64,000 nucleotides of DNA from UBA5072 sp963822145 (GTDB taxonomy: Bacteria > Bacteroidota > Bacteroidia > Bacteroidales > UBA10428): positions 682,001-746,000 of the forward strand of contig CAWGGG010000002.1 of the NCBI GenBank assembly GCA_963822145.1, given 5' to 3'. Both the position numbers and the translations under genes were made by a program. Shown piece after piece: positions 35,336-44,088 of this stretch (its first letter is position 1; each line of letters opens with the position of its first letter). Under the pieces are notes generated by a model. That model was not told where the DNA came from and ran no database searches. It saw only the letters and a list, made by a program, of their open reading frames with translations.

Positions 35336-35857
35336 ATGAAGGCCATAATCTTAAAGTATATGTTTACGGCAGGATTCCTGACCGCGACAATAGCAACATT
35401 TTCGCAGTGCGAGACCCTGAATCGTGTATCTCCTGACGGATCCATGCAGTATTTTATGGAGCCGGTGAATTTTTACTGGACCAGTGCAAAATCCTTACAG
35501 GGATGCATAGTCACTGACAGGGAAAGTTATTTCCTCGAATTGCGTCCCGTTCCGTTTCCGGGAAAACCTGAAGGGAATAAGCTTAAAAAAGAGCTTATCC
35601 TGAAGTTGTCTGATGGCAATACATACGCTCTCAAGCACTTCGATACACGCTATGTGGAGAATGACACCGTGATGGAAATGCTTTATCTTATAGGTAAGGA
35701 AGACATAGATCATTTGCTGAATTTTGAAGTGACCGAGGCAACGATTGACATGATGGGTGAGGAGGGCATCAGGACCTATGTATTTAAGCTGCACAAATCG
35801 GCTTTGAAAGAGCAATTAGCTTGTTTTCTCAAAGAAACTGAAAAGAAAAAAAAGTAA
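35336..35857 (+). CDS. Small exported protein of unknown function
   Basis: A 173-aa protein. The start at 35336 (MKAIILKYMFTAGFLTATIA, then TFSQ) gives a signal peptide; ATG at 35330 adds two residues. The mature sequence is mixed alpha/beta (KKELILKLSDGNTYALKHFD, RYVENDTVMEMLYLIGKEDI, GEEGIRTYVFKLHKSALKEQ) and ends in a Lys tail. I do not recognise a family. Its stop abuts the stop of the convergent DUF2490 gene with no spacer. Confidence 0.6.
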   Translation: MKAIILKYMFTAGFLTATIATFSQCETLNRVSPDGSMQYFMEPVNFYWTSAKSLQGCIVTDRESYFLELRPVPFPGKPEGNKLKKELILKLSDGNTYALKHFDTRYVENDTVMEMLYLIGKEDIDHLLNFEVTEATIDMMGEEGIRTYVFKLHKSALKEQLACFLKETEKKKK

Positions 35858-36643
35858 TCAGTCTTGGGGATCTTCTGAGGGTTTGGAAGAAATACTGTCT
35901 CTTAACCGGAGTAAAAGGTTATTAAAAGTAAGGGTCAGGGAAACTATATTGTAGACCTCGTTGCCATTATCACGGGGTATAAATTCATTCACATAGGTCA
36001 GCTCCACCTGTAGATCATCCGTTATCAGGTAACCCCCGCCGATCTCAAAACGGTTCCGGTCAAAAAAGTTTACGCCTTTTGTTTTGGCCTGAGGTTTAAA
36101 CAACAATTCCTCAGTGCTGACCGCATAAAACACTCCCTTCCTGAGCACCTGGCTGTTGATGGGTTTCATAAATTTTACCATTTGCCGATACCGGTATTTA
36201 TCCTCAAAAACACTGTCGGCATTCATCATAAAGCGCAGTTCTCCCCGCATTCTGGTCAGTAATGTGTAACCGGTTTTATGAAAATAGTACATCCCCTGAA
36301 TGGTCCAACGGTATTCTGGTGAAAAATACTGCCCGATATCGGGTACATCTTTGTTGTAATAATAGGCAATGGATGAGGACAGTTTCCACCTGGGTGACAG
36401 ATAATAATGCACCCAGGCAAAACCATATCGTTGAATATTTGTTGCCAGAACCTTGCTCTCAGTTTGGGTGCTGCTAAAAGTACCGCCGAGCCATAATTCC
36501 CCGGCCCACTTATCGTTAATCGCACGGGCAAACTGTATCTCATTCGCCCATTGGTTGTAACTGGTGTTCTGAGCCCTGGCGCTGAATGATATAAGCAGGA
36601 AGAAAAATACAATAATTGATCTTCCACCGCAAACAGGCAACAT
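35858..36643 (-). CDS. DUF2490 family outer-membrane protein
   Basis: A 261-aa barrel. The ATG at 36643 gives signal peptide MLPVCGGRSIIVFFFLLISF, ending SARAQ; the longer frame from 36721 would overlap the channel gene. DUF2490 landmarks are present: NQWANEIQFARAINDKWAGE, FAWVHYYLSPRWKLSSSIAY, YTLLTRMRGELRFM and, near the end, ELTYVNEFIPRDNGNEVYNI. Function unknown for the family. It starts 20 bases after the ion-channel gene and is probably co-transcribed with it. Confidence 0.75.
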   Translation of the reverse strand: MLPVCGGRSIIVFFFLLISFSARAQNTSYNQWANEIQFARAINDKWAGELWLGGTFSSTQTESKVLATNIQRYGFAWVHYYLSPRWKLSSSIAYYYNKDVPDIGQYFSPEYRWTIQGMYYFHKTGYTLLTRMRGELRFMMNADSVFEDKYRYRQMVKFMKPINSQVLRKGVFYAVSTEELLFKPQAKTKGVNFFDRNRFEIGGGYLITDDLQVELTYVNEFIPRDNGNEVYNIVSLTLTFNNLLLRLRDSISSKPSEDPQD

Positions 36644-36662
36644 ATACAACCCGGTTTGGAAA

Positions 36663-37355
36663 TTATTCTGGTTTGGGCTGATCATTCCGCTGTGAAGAAA
36701 ATTTTCCGACGAGCAGGGCAACGATTACGGCCATATAAAACTGACCGGATATTACTATCAGTGTGGCAAAGGAACGGGCATACGGTTTCAGGGGAACTAT
36801 ATCCCCGTATCCCAGGGATGCCAGGGTTACATAGCCAAAATACAAAGGTATGCTGACATTGATGTTATCATGGTTAGTATCAGAATCTATATGGGCATTG
36901 GCAAAAGCGGCGGGATCTTGTTGCAGTATTATGGCAATGAAAATTGAAAAAACCAATCCGAGCAGCAGATACCCTATAATCGAATCAACGATAATCCCGG
37001 CTGAAACTTTTCGGGCAGTGGCGATCTGTCTGATCAGGGAACCAACAAGGGTAAGAAAGGAGATAATATTGGCACTTTTGGCAATGACGAGAATTACCGG
37101 TAAATGATATAAACTGGAGAACCATTCAATAATGAAGGTGGTCACAAACAGCCATATGATAAACTTGCTGCGCTTCTCGAGTGATAACATGGCTGCTACA
37201 TAAATAACGGTATAGGAAACCCTGAACAAACTACCCTGCCATTTTAAAGGTAGGGCAGGCAGAACAAAGGAAGCAAAGATCACAGCAATCAGGAGCGTGC
37301 CATCCCATTGCAGGGCTGTTCCGAGTCTGATCTTCTTCAGAGCACCTAATTTCAT
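36663..37355 (-). CDS. Two-pore-helix-type potassium channel family protein
   Basis: A 230-aa inner-membrane protein with about six hydrophobic segments; the last two flank a pore loop. The selectivity filter reads TLASLGYGDIVP (~188-199), the T-x-x-S-x-GYGD variant of K+ channels. There is no RCK domain, and the C-terminus is short (KFSSQRNDQPKPE), so gating is probably not by a cytoplasmic ligand domain. It is the first gene of a pair with the DUF2490 barrel gene and lies downstream of the Omp85 gene at 37381-38511 on the same strand (25 bases apart), so the three may form one operon. Confidence 0.85.
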   Translation of the reverse strand: MKLGALKKIRLGTALQWDGTLLIAVIFASFVLPALPLKWQGSLFRVSYTVIYVAAMLSLEKRSKFIIWLFVTTFIIEWFSSLYHLPVILVIAKSANIISFLTLVGSLIRQIATARKVSAGIIVDSIIGYLLLGLVFSIFIAIILQQDPAAFANAHIDSDTNHDNINVSIPLYFGYVTLASLGYGDIVPLKPYARSFATLIVISGQFYMAVIVALLVGKFSSQRNDQPKPE

Positions 37356-37380
37356 GGTTTAAAGCATTAATCGTAAAAAA

Positions 37381-38511
37381 TTATCGTAACCACGCACTCC
37401 CAAATATAATATAAAATGCGAAATCATCCTGACTGGCAGCCAAGTCGATGCCCATTTTTGCACCCAACTTGCGGGCAATCAGGTAGCGAAACCCGGTACC
37501 CCATGTGCGTACGCTTCTTCCCTTATCGAAATCACTTACCGATTCGTAGGCCGTACCGATGCCGGTAAATCCCAGTACATTCCACCGTTTGGCAACTGCA
37601 TAGGAAACCTCGGTTTCAATCAGCAGCGTATTCCGGTTCTGATATTTCATCAGGGGAACTCCTCTCATGCGAATCATGGGTCGGGCATAAAAGGGAACAT
37701 CACCAAAGGTATAATTGCTGCTATACCTGAGACCAACCATGAGCCTGCTGGTTGCCGGAAAATACCCGAGGGCCTCCAGGGCAACCCGGGCATACAGGGC
37801 ATCGCCGCCAAACCAGGTATCGCTGTATGTACCGGAAAGATCAACGTAAAAACCATTAAGCGCAGAAAAAACATTGTTCCTCGAGTCATAATTGATTATA
37901 AGAGTTGCCTCACTGAGCGTGGAACTGATTTCTTTGCCGCTGAATTCAGGATTATCGATAGGTACTTCAAAAGTGTTATCGGTACTGAGCAAAAGGTAAC
38001 GCCCTCCCATAAAGAAGTGGCTGCCGCCGATCCTTCCCTTCAGCTGTTGCAGGAGCAACCAGGCATCCATATTCAGGTTAACGGGTTCGGATTCCAGTAT
38101 GCTGGTGTAACCGGCGCCATAAAAACTAAGATTCGCATTGGTCCTTGCCAGGGCGCCCATATAGCGCAACCGGTCCTGCTTCCAGTAACCTACGTGAAAC
38201 AGCCCGGCCATCCAGGTCCCGTTTTGCGTATACCCTCCCAGCATACCCGACATGGAGGGCGGTCCGTTTTTTTCAGAATAGGAACTGTGGAAAAAAACAG
38301 CTGCAGCTGCCAGTCCGTACCCAACCGCCGGCTCCGTGATCAGCGTCGGAATGACCAGGACACCTTTCATGTCGATCAGCCAGTCGCTGATATCAAGCGC
38401 ATGATCCACACTGTCGCGGAATATGGAAACCTTCGCGGTTTTTTCCTGGGCCACCAAGGGAAGACAGGCAAGGGTCAGCGTAAGAATCAGCAGTAAAACA
38501 GTCGATCTCAT
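37381..38511 (-). CDS. Omp85/BamA-like barrel without POTRA domains (1 of 5)
   Basis: A 376-aa protein with signal peptide MRSTVLLLILTLTLACLPLV, ending AQ, from the ATG at 38511. It is the C-terminal barrel of the bacterial surface-antigen (D15/Omp85) family alone: VPFYARPMIRMRGVPLMKYQ carries the loop-6 motif as MRGV, followed by LLIETEVSYAVAKRWNVLGF, then TGIGTAYESV. There is room for only ~30 residues before the barrel, so no POTRA domain. Such short Omp85 relatives occur in Bacteroidota; their roles are unknown. A promoter at 38518-38549 would start transcription almost at this ATG and excludes the upstream ATG at 38547. The spacing to the channel gene is 25 bases. Confidence 0.8.
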   Translation of the reverse strand: MRSTVLLLILTLTLACLPLVAQEKTAKVSIFRDSVDHALDISDWLIDMKGVLVIPTLITEPAVGYGLAAAAVFFHSSYSEKNGPPSMSGMLGGYTQNGTWMAGLFHVGYWKQDRLRYMGALARTNANLSFYGAGYTSILESEPVNLNMDAWLLLQQLKGRIGGSHFFMGGRYLLLSTDNTFEVPIDNPEFSGKEISSTLSEATLIINYDSRNNVFSALNGFYVDLSGTYSDTWFGGDALYARVALEALGYFPATSRLMVGLRYSSNYTFGDVPFYARPMIRMRGVPLMKYQNRNTLLIETEVSYAVAKRWNVLGFTGIGTAYESVSDFDKGRSVRTWGTGFRYLIARKLGAKMGIDLAASQDDFAFYIIFGSAWLR

Positions 38512-38517
38512 GCAAAT

Positions 38518-38549
38518 CAAAGGTAGGATAAAAATCATTTTTTTCAAAC
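38518..38549 (-). promoter_or_regulatory. Candidate promoter (TTG-N21-TACCTTTG) with almost no leader
   Basis: On the minus strand, TTG (38549-38547), a 21-base spacer and TACCTTTG (38525-38518), an exact -7 match. The start point would fall at ~38511, on the ATG of the Omp85 gene, implying a very short or absent leader if real. Confidence 0.5.
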
Positions 38550-38604
38550 TGAAACTACGATCAGTAATATAATTGAAGGAGTTTCAGGTTTCATATTATT
38601 GTAT

Positions 38605-38612
38605 TAACTTTG
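38605..38612 (+). promoter_or_regulatory. Candidate -7 element (TAACTTTG)
   Basis: Exact TAnnTTTG match; transcription would start near 38619, ~19 bases before the ATG at 38638. No TTG at -33 is evident. Confidence 0.5.
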
Positions 38613-38637
38613 CGATACTAATCTAAAAAATGAAACA

Positions 38638-39102
38638 ATGAAAAGAATACTTTTTATTTTATCAGCCCTCATGCTATTGACAGGCATCAAAGCCCAAACA
38701 AACAAAGAGGAAGTCGAACTGATGCAAGCCGCCTTTGGCATGGAAAAAAAGGCCATGGTGGAACAATTTGTAAATCCTGATCCGTCTGTGAAAGATGCTT
38801 TCTGGAAGTTGTATGATGAGTATGAAACCAGTCGTAAAGAGCTTGGCAAGAGAAGGCTGGAGCTTTACAACCAATATTCGGAAACTTATAACAATATGTC
38901 GAATGAGGCTGCTGATGCCTGGATGAAGCAAGTTCTGCAACTTACCAAGGAAACGGATGCCCTGCTGTTTGACTATTACAACAAAATCAAGAAAGCGACC
39001 AATCCTGTAATTGCTTTAAGGTTTTTCCATGTGGAATCCTTTGTCCTGAGCGCTATCAGAACAAAGATCACGGATGAATTGCCCTTTGTAAATTCTAAAT
39101 AG
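38638..39102 (+). CDS. Exported helical protein, function unknown
   Basis: A 154-aa protein with signal peptide MKRILFILSALMLLTGIKAQ. The mature part is strongly helical and charged (AFGMEKKAMVEQFVNPDPSV, then LYDEYETSRKELGKRRLELY and MKQVLQLTKETDALLFDYYN). This recalls periplasmic helical proteins of the Spy/CpxP type, but I see no LTxxQ motif, so that is only a resemblance. A nearby ATG at 38630 runs into a stop after two codons. A single-gene unit: promoter at 38605 and terminator at 39128. Confidence 0.65.
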   Translation: MKRILFILSALMLLTGIKAQTNKEEVELMQAAFGMEKKAMVEQFVNPDPSVKDAFWKLYDEYETSRKELGKRRLELYNQYSETYNNMSNEAADAWMKQVLQLTKETDALLFDYYNKIKKATNPVIALRFFHVESFVLSAIRTKITDELPFVNSK

Positions 39103-39127
39103 CAGGATTTTTTCATAATCATACTAT

Positions 39128-39172
39128 CCGGATCGTATCGGGAATAATTCCCGATGGTCCGGGTTTCTTTTT
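39128..39172 (+). terminator. Rho-independent terminator
   Basis: ATCGGGAA/TTCCCGAT (8 bp) around a TAA loop, extended by outer CCGGA/TCCGG pairs (39128-39162). The tail GTTTCTTTTTAT follows. It ends the gene at 38638-39102. Confidence 0.85.
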
Positions 39173-39187
39173 ATAATTAAAGTTTGA

Positions 39188-39847
39188 ATGATGATGAAAA
39201 TGATTCGAATACTGCTTTATTTTTCCCTGCCGGTTGTATTAGTCACAGCCTGTTATCCCGGAGGTCCCGAGGAGCAGGATGATCTGGATATAGTAGGTAC
39301 AGTATACGACAAGGATTTTGATTTTTCAATCCCCACCTATGTTTATGTGGCAGACACCGTAATCGAAATGATCATCCCGGGTGAGGACGTACCCGAATAC
39401 AGTCATGCTTACGATCCCTATATAACCGGAAGGATCAGGGAAAACCTGATCGCTGTTGGTTATTCCCTGACCGGTGATCCTACTGAAGCTGACCTGTGGA
39501 TGACCGCAGCGGTAACTAAAAGCGAGCAGGTCGGATATTATTATGACTGGTGGTATTACTGGGGTGGCATATATTATCCTTACTATCCGGGTTGGGGTGG
39601 AGGTTATTATCCGGGCTATTGGCCGGGCTATCCTGCCACGGAATATTACACCTATACAACCGGCACCATCCTGATCAACATGCAGGACCCTGATAAAGTC
39701 AACAATCCCGGTGAAGGTGAAACACCCTCCATCAAAGGTGTATGGGTAGCAGCCATCAACGGCCTGGCCACTTCGGCCGTCAGTATCGACAGGGTTAATA
39801 AGGGCATTGATCAGGCATTCGCACAATCTCCTTATCTGGGCAGATAA
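39188..39847 (+). CDS. DUF4136 family lipoprotein
   Basis: A 219-aa protein starting with three Met codons (MMMKMIRILLYFSLPVVLVTAC); the lipobox is VTAC (Cys22). DUF4136 landmarks are DFDFSIPTYVYV early and LIAVGYSLTGDPTEADLWMT in the middle, then a Tyr/Trp/Gly/Pro-rich stretch (YYYDWWYYWGGIYYPYYPGW) and a conserved end (TTGTILINMQDP, KGVWVAAINGLATS, RVNKGIDQAFAQSPY). Expected to sit on the outer membrane or surface. Function unknown. It follows the terminator at 39128 by 15 bases and precedes a barrel gene by 27, forming a likely operon with it. Confidence 0.8.
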   Translation: MMMKMIRILLYFSLPVVLVTACYPGGPEEQDDLDIVGTVYDKDFDFSIPTYVYVADTVIEMIIPGEDVPEYSHAYDPYITGRIRENLIAVGYSLTGDPTEADLWMTAAVTKSEQVGYYYDWWYYWGGIYYPYYPGWGGGYYPGYWPGYPATEYYTYTTGTILINMQDPDKVNNPGEGETPSIKGVWVAAINGLATSAVSIDRVNKGIDQAFAQSPYLGR

Positions 39848-39874
39848 CCTGATAATCGTAACATTTGAAATACC

Positions 39875-40468
39875 ATGAAAAGATTCATTATATTGCTTGT
39901 CAGCGTCCTGTGGACAGCAGGTATGTTCGCCCAAAGCTTCACGTCAATCAGTTATCCCATCTCCATACCCTTTGGTGCTTCGGCCGATCAGGTGGGTAAA
40001 ACCTCTTTCCGGGGTATGGGAATTGACTTTGCTTATCTGTTAAATCCCACGATCTCCTTGGGTTTTCATACATCCCTGTCTACTTTCTATCAGCAGGAGG
40101 ATGAGGGAAGAATTGTACTGAACCAGGGCGAGATCACCGGCAAACAATACCGGTATATTAATGCCGTGCCCATGTATGCATCAGCACGGTACGTGTTCAA
40201 CAAGGACAATACGCTGATTTCCTTTTTCGGGTTGGGTATCGGGACCATGTGGTCGGAAAGGAGAACCGATATGGGCATGTACAGCCTACAGGACAAAGCA
40301 TGGCGGTTTGCCCTGAGTCCGGAAGCTGGAATAATGGTAGGTGTGCCCACTTATGACCTTGGGCTCAACCTGGGCGTACGATACAATTATGGTTTTAAAA
40401 CCTCTGATTCTGAAGCCGAACAATACCTTTCTTTTATTATCGGCGTGACCCTTAAGGGAGGTTATTGA
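39875..40468 (+). CDS. Outer-membrane beta-barrel protein, function unknown
   Basis: A 197-aa protein with signal peptide MKRFIILLVSVLWTAGMFAQ. The mature part is a small barrel (RGMGIDFAYLLNPTISLGFH, ALSPEAGIMVGVPTYDLGLN, GVRYNYGFKTSDSEAEQYLS) ending FIIGVTLKGGY. It probably lies in one transcript with the DUF4136 lipoprotein 27 bases upstream and ends just before the strong terminator at 40499. Confidence 0.7.
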   Translation: MKRFIILLVSVLWTAGMFAQSFTSISYPISIPFGASADQVGKTSFRGMGIDFAYLLNPTISLGFHTSLSTFYQQEDEGRIVLNQGEITGKQYRYINAVPMYASARYVFNKDNTLISFFGLGIGTMWSERRTDMGMYSLQDKAWRFALSPEAGIMVGVPTYDLGLNLGVRYNYGFKTSDSEAEQYLSFIIGVTLKGGY

Positions 40469-40498
40469 TTGATTTCCAGTCATCGGCTGAAGATCAAA

Positions 40499-40541
40499 AA
40501 TTGCAGCAGGACTTTGACTGTCCTGCTGCAATTTTTTTTGT
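40499..40541 (+). terminator. Strong rho-independent terminator
   Basis: AATTGCAGCAGGAC pairs with GTCCTGCTGCAATT (14 bp, loop ~TTTGACT), followed by a run of eight T. It ends the unit 39188-40468 and shows that the open frame starting at 40465 is not the true gene start. Confidence 0.9.
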
Positions 40542-40567
40542 TATCTCTGCTGCTATTTGTACCTTTA
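40538..40567 (+). promoter_or_regulatory. Candidate promoter overlapping the terminator tail (TTG-N19-TACCTTTA)
   Basis: TTG at 40538-40540 (end of the terminator T-run), a 19-base spacer, and TACCTTTA at 40560-40567 (one mismatch to TAnnTTTG). The start would be ~40574, which leaves a ~35-base leader before GTG 40609. Confidence 0.5.
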
Positions 40568-40608
40568 AAAAGCATAAAACATGGAAGCCGGAACTTATTG
40601 TTAAGATC

Positions 40609-42114
40609 GTGAAATTCAGGAACAGATTACCAGTTTTGCTGGTTGTATTCATGTTTCAGGTGCTGGCGCCCGGACTTACCCGGGGTCAGGGCTCCTGGTA
40701 CTGGAATTCCAGCCTGAACTCGGAAGCCTCCCTCCTTTCGGGTGTTGTTGTAGCCGGTGAAAGCGGTATTGCTTCCATTTACTACAATCCGGCCAACATT
40801 ACGGAAATGAATTACAGCAACCTCTCACTTTCCGCCAACCTGTTTACTTTCACGATATTTAATGCAGAAAATGCGCTGGGAACTGATTTTCCCGCCGACC
40901 GCCTCCAGTTTAGCGTCCAGCCAAGGATCATTACACTGACCTTGCGGCCGAAAAAAAAGCCTGATCTGTTCATAGAGATCGCCTATTATACAAGGAACAA
41001 GTACTATTATCTGATCAACCAGGGTAGTTCCGCGAATCTGGACCTCATTCCATCCAATCCGGGGGATGAATCCTATTCGGCGGATTTTTATTACCGCTGG
41101 TCCAACCAGAACCTTCATGGCGGAGCCGGAATCGGTTATAAGATCTCGGAATCACTTTCCCTGGGCTATTCATTGCTGGTATCCTATACCGATGATCAGT
41201 TTTATAACCTGGTTACTGCTAATGCTTTTGTAATGCCCCCGGCTCCATCTGCCAGTCAGGGTCAGTTACTGGCAAGTACAATGTACCAATTGAATTACAG
41301 CCTGTATGACGTAAGGCTGCTGAATAAACTGGGATTACACTGGAAGAGGAATAACTGGTCATTGGGGTTCAATATTACTCCGCCCTCCTTGAAATTGTTC
41401 GGAGATGGTAAAGTGATCAAACAATACACGTATTCCAATATTCATAAAGATCCTGAATCTGATGAAGTTAGCAGCGCCTATTCCGGAGGTCGTCAGAAGA
41501 AGTGCATTTCCCATTTTAAGGATCCCTTTTCCATTGCAGCCGGGATCAATTACCATGCCAGTTCAGGGAAAACCATCTTACTCTTCAATGCCGAGTATTT
41601 CTTTGGTATCCCAACCTATACCTATATCGAAGCCAGAACAGATCCCGGAGAATATGGCTATGATTTCACCTCCGGTGATCCGAAGGAGTGGCTGTCCTTT
41701 GCCAGCAATCATAAACCGGTCCTTAATCTGGGCATCGCTATAAAGCAGAAGATCAGCCGCGATCTGATGCTTTCCGGAGGCTACCGAACCGATTTCAATT
41801 ATTTATCACCTATAAAAGACGCTGAATTTCAAAATTATAACACAAGAAGAATTTATTCTTTTGATATTTATCATGCCACCTATGGATTATCCTATAGTTT
41901 TACCCGCGGCTCCCTGATCCTGGGCATGCAATTCTCTTATGGCAGGAAACGTAATCAGGATCAGATTGTAAATCTGACAGAACCCGTTGAATATATAGAT
42001 GAATCCATCATCCCGCTTACCGGTATGATTAACAACAACGTGGATGTCAAATACAATGATATTTTACTGTATTTCAGCTTTGTGTTTAATTTTCTAAAAG
42101 ATAAAGCGGATTAA
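40609..42114 (+). CDS. FadL/OMPP1-like outer-membrane protein (1 of 2)
   Basis: A 501-aa protein starting at GTG 40609 (VKFRNRLPVLLVVFMFQVLA, then PGLTRGQG), which gives a signal peptide; no ATG is available before the signal core. Earlier starts in frame fall inside the terminator at 40499. The mature N-terminus has the FadL layout (ASLLSGVVVAGESGIASIYY with NPANITEMNYSNLSLSANLF), in which an NPA motif follows the hatch segment. The barrel continues to VKYNDILLYFSFVFNFLKDK. FadL proteins pass hydrophobic molecules across the outer membrane; the substrate is unknown. A paralogue lies at 55370-56833. Confidence 0.75.
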   Translation: MKFRNRLPVLLVVFMFQVLAPGLTRGQGSWYWNSSLNSEASLLSGVVVAGESGIASIYYNPANITEMNYSNLSLSANLFTFTIFNAENALGTDFPADRLQFSVQPRIITLTLRPKKKPDLFIEIAYYTRNKYYYLINQGSSANLDLIPSNPGDESYSADFYYRWSNQNLHGGAGIGYKISESLSLGYSLLVSYTDDQFYNLVTANAFVMPPAPSASQGQLLASTMYQLNYSLYDVRLLNKLGLHWKRNNWSLGFNITPPSLKLFGDGKVIKQYTYSNIHKDPESDEVSSAYSGGRQKKCISHFKDPFSIAAGINYHASSGKTILLFNAEYFFGIPTYTYIEARTDPGEYGYDFTSGDPKEWLSFASNHKPVLNLGIAIKQKISRDLMLSGGYRTDFNYLSPIKDAEFQNYNTRRIYSFDIYHATYGLSYSFTRGSLILGMQFSYGRKRNQDQIVNLTEPVEYIDESIIPLTGMINNNVDVKYNDILLYFSFVFNFLKDKAD

Positions 42115-42127
42115 TCCGGAAAAATCT

Positions 42128-42135
42128 AATTTTGC
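42128..42135 (+). promoter_or_regulatory. Candidate -7 element (TAATTTTG)
   Basis: Exact TAnnTTTG match, with a predicted start near 42142 and a ~27-base leader before the ATG at 42169. No -33 TTG at the usual spacing. Confidence 0.45.
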
Positions 42136-42168
42136 AGTCTCTATTTTTTTAAACCTTAAGAAATCATT

Positions 42169-42858
42169 ATGAATAAAAAGTCTGCGATAGTTATTTCAAT
42201 TCTGGTGCTGGCAGGGGCCTTTACTGCAAAAATCCAGGCACAGGATGTTTATGGCATCACCGCCGGTGAATTGCTCTTTCAATCCGGTTCGATCCAAAGG
42301 AGTGGTGAAGATATGAATACCAATATGCGTTTTACACTCTGGTTTCATCTGGGTGAATATATACATCTTGATGTGAGTAAGAACATTGGGTTCTTTACCG
42401 GAATCGGTGTTCGGAATGTCGGATTTATTACTGAAGAAAATGACATTAAAACCAAATACAGATCTTATATGCTGGGGGCACCGATTGCCTTAAAACTGGG
42501 ATCCTTCAAGGATAATTTTTATATTTACGGCGGGGCTGAGTATGAATGGATGTTTCATTTCAAGCAGAAAACTTTTGTTGACGATCAGAAAATTAAAACC
42601 AGCGAATGGTTCAGCAACCGTACTCCCGATTTCATCCCCTCCGTTTTTGCCGGAATACAGTTTCCCTATGGGCTGAATGTCAAGTTCAAGTATTACCTGC
42701 AAGACTTCCTCAACCACGATTACCAGGGATCGGGGGATTATTCCGATTATACCTCTTTTGAAAAGACCCAGGTATGGTATATTTCCGTATCCTTCCAGAT
42801 CAGGAATTCAGAGATGAAGGATATGAAAAGCTTCAGCGGGGATATGGCAAAGCATTAA
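42169..42858 (+). CDS. Outer-membrane beta-barrel protein, function unknown
   Basis: A 229-aa protein with an exported N-terminus (MNKKSAIVISILVLAGAFTA, ending KIQAQ). It has many beta-type strands (MRFTLWFHLGEYIHLDVSKN, GFFTGIGVRNVGFITEENDI, PSVFAGIQFPYGLNVKFKYY) and ends with the strand VWYISVSFQIRNSEMKDM plus an extra tail. Not assigned to a named family. It is convergent with the Omp85 gene at 42866, only 7 bases apart. Confidence 0.65.
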   Translation: MNKKSAIVISILVLAGAFTAKIQAQDVYGITAGELLFQSGSIQRSGEDMNTNMRFTLWFHLGEYIHLDVSKNIGFFTGIGVRNVGFITEENDIKTKYRSYMLGAPIALKLGSFKDNFYIYGGAEYEWMFHFKQKTFVDDQKIKTSEWFSNRTPDFIPSVFAGIQFPYGLNVKFKYYLQDFLNHDYQGSGDYSDYTSFEKTQVWYISVSFQIRNSEMKDMKSFSGDMAKH

Positions 42859-42865
42859 GTGTTTC

Positions 42866-44011
42866 TTAGAATGCTTCGGCGAAATTGATGTAAAACCCGT
42901 TGATCCCTCCCGGACCAAAGCCCCAGTCGAACCTGAGGTTGGTGTTATTCTTGCTGTCAACCTTTAACCGTAGGCCAATGCCATACGACAGCCAGAATCC
43001 ATCCAGGGAGAGTTCACCATAGTCGGGTGCCACCCTGCCCGTTCCGATGAAGCCGGTAACACCCAGCATTTTCCATACCGGCATGCGGTATTCAATCTGA
43101 CCGTCGACCAGCACCTTGTCGCGCAGCGCACCCTTATAATATCCCCGCATTTTGTCCTCACCCCCGAGGAGGGATAAATCGTAGAAGGGCACTTCACCAA
43201 AAGCAGCACTGGTTGTAACCTGGAAGGCGATCACGTGTTTCAGCCACGGATTGATGTAAGTACGAAGATCAATATCAAATTTCGTATACTCGTAAGTATT
43301 CCCTAAAAAGGAGGGAAAATAAAAGAGACTCATCCTGGCAAAATAACCCTTGTAGGCGTTATAGCGGTTATCGCGACTGTCATACATCAGATTCAATCCG
43401 GCACCGGTATTGGTGGTGGGCTCCTGTCCGGGAACATCTTCCTCATAGATAAAACTGGCACTGTCCAGCTTGATCTGTGTATAATCCGATATATCAAAGC
43501 CGATACCCGTATACAGGTGTTTGGCGAAACTGATCATAAAGTTGTTAACGAATTTAATACGGTCAAACTGAACCTCTTCAACATCATCTATGGAAACATC
43601 ATTCCCGATGCCCAGGATGTACTCAGGTTGTCTCTTGTAGTTGATATACCCAGTGATCAGATATTTGTTCTCATGCCAGATCAGATCAGTGGAGACCGAA
43701 ATGTTGATCCGGCCCTCGGTGGAAAAGGTCATTACTTCTGCAATCTTTGAAGGCTGTGAGATCGTGTCGCGTTTGTCAAGCCGGATCAGGTTGTACTTGG
43801 CCAGTCCGAATATATGTCCGGCTTCTGTGGAGTAGGAATACAAAGGAACGGGGATGATCTTAAAAAGTTTCTCTGCTTTGGAGTTGAAATTGTCAACCTT
43901 GTCTGAGGTGCTCAGCGTGTCAGCTTTCAAAGAGTCTGAATCAGGAGCTAAGGGAGTTGCCTTGATGAAACCGGTTGCCAGCAGCAACACAGATAAAAAA
44001 CAGGATTTCAT
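42866..44011 (-). CDS. Omp85/BamA-like barrel without POTRA domains (2 of 5)
   Basis: A 381-aa protein from the ATG at 44011 (MKSCFLSVLLLATGFIKATP, signal peptide). An earlier ATG at 44059 is possible, since the promoter at 44089 would give it a short leader. The barrel shows the Omp85 series: AGLNLMYDSRDNRYNAYKGY (the conserved DSRDN motif), then LSLLGGEDKMRGYYKGALRD with the loop-6 motif MRGY, and VLVDGQIEYRMPVWKMLGVT. It ends GFGPGGINGFYINFAEAF with a C-terminal Phe. No room for POTRA domains. It lies 124 bases downstream of tamL on the same strand but has its own candidate promoter. Confidence 0.85.
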   Translation of the reverse strand: MKSCFLSVLLLATGFIKATPLAPDSDSLKADTLSTSDKVDNFNSKAEKLFKIIPVPLYSYSTEAGHIFGLAKYNLIRLDKRDTISQPSKIAEVMTFSTEGRINISVSTDLIWHENKYLITGYINYKRQPEYILGIGNDVSIDDVEEVQFDRIKFVNNFMISFAKHLYTGIGFDISDYTQIKLDSASFIYEEDVPGQEPTTNTGAGLNLMYDSRDNRYNAYKGYFARMSLFYFPSFLGNTYEYTKFDIDLRTYINPWLKHVIAFQVTTSAAFGEVPFYDLSLLGGEDKMRGYYKGALRDKVLVDGQIEYRMPVWKMLGVTGFIGTGRVAPDYGELSLDGFWLSYGIGLRLKVDSKNNTNLRFDWGFGPGGINGFYINFAEAF

Positions 44012-44088
44012 TAGGTTGGGGAATACTTTTCCAGTCATTGTGTTGTCAGTTGGTTTCATCCAGATTCCATTTTTGAAGTTGCTCTTAA

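Noticed and set aside
40465..40608. Upstream part of the FadL-like frame with ATG at 40465
   Set aside because: It includes a strong terminator hairpin; the real start is downstream (GTG 40609).
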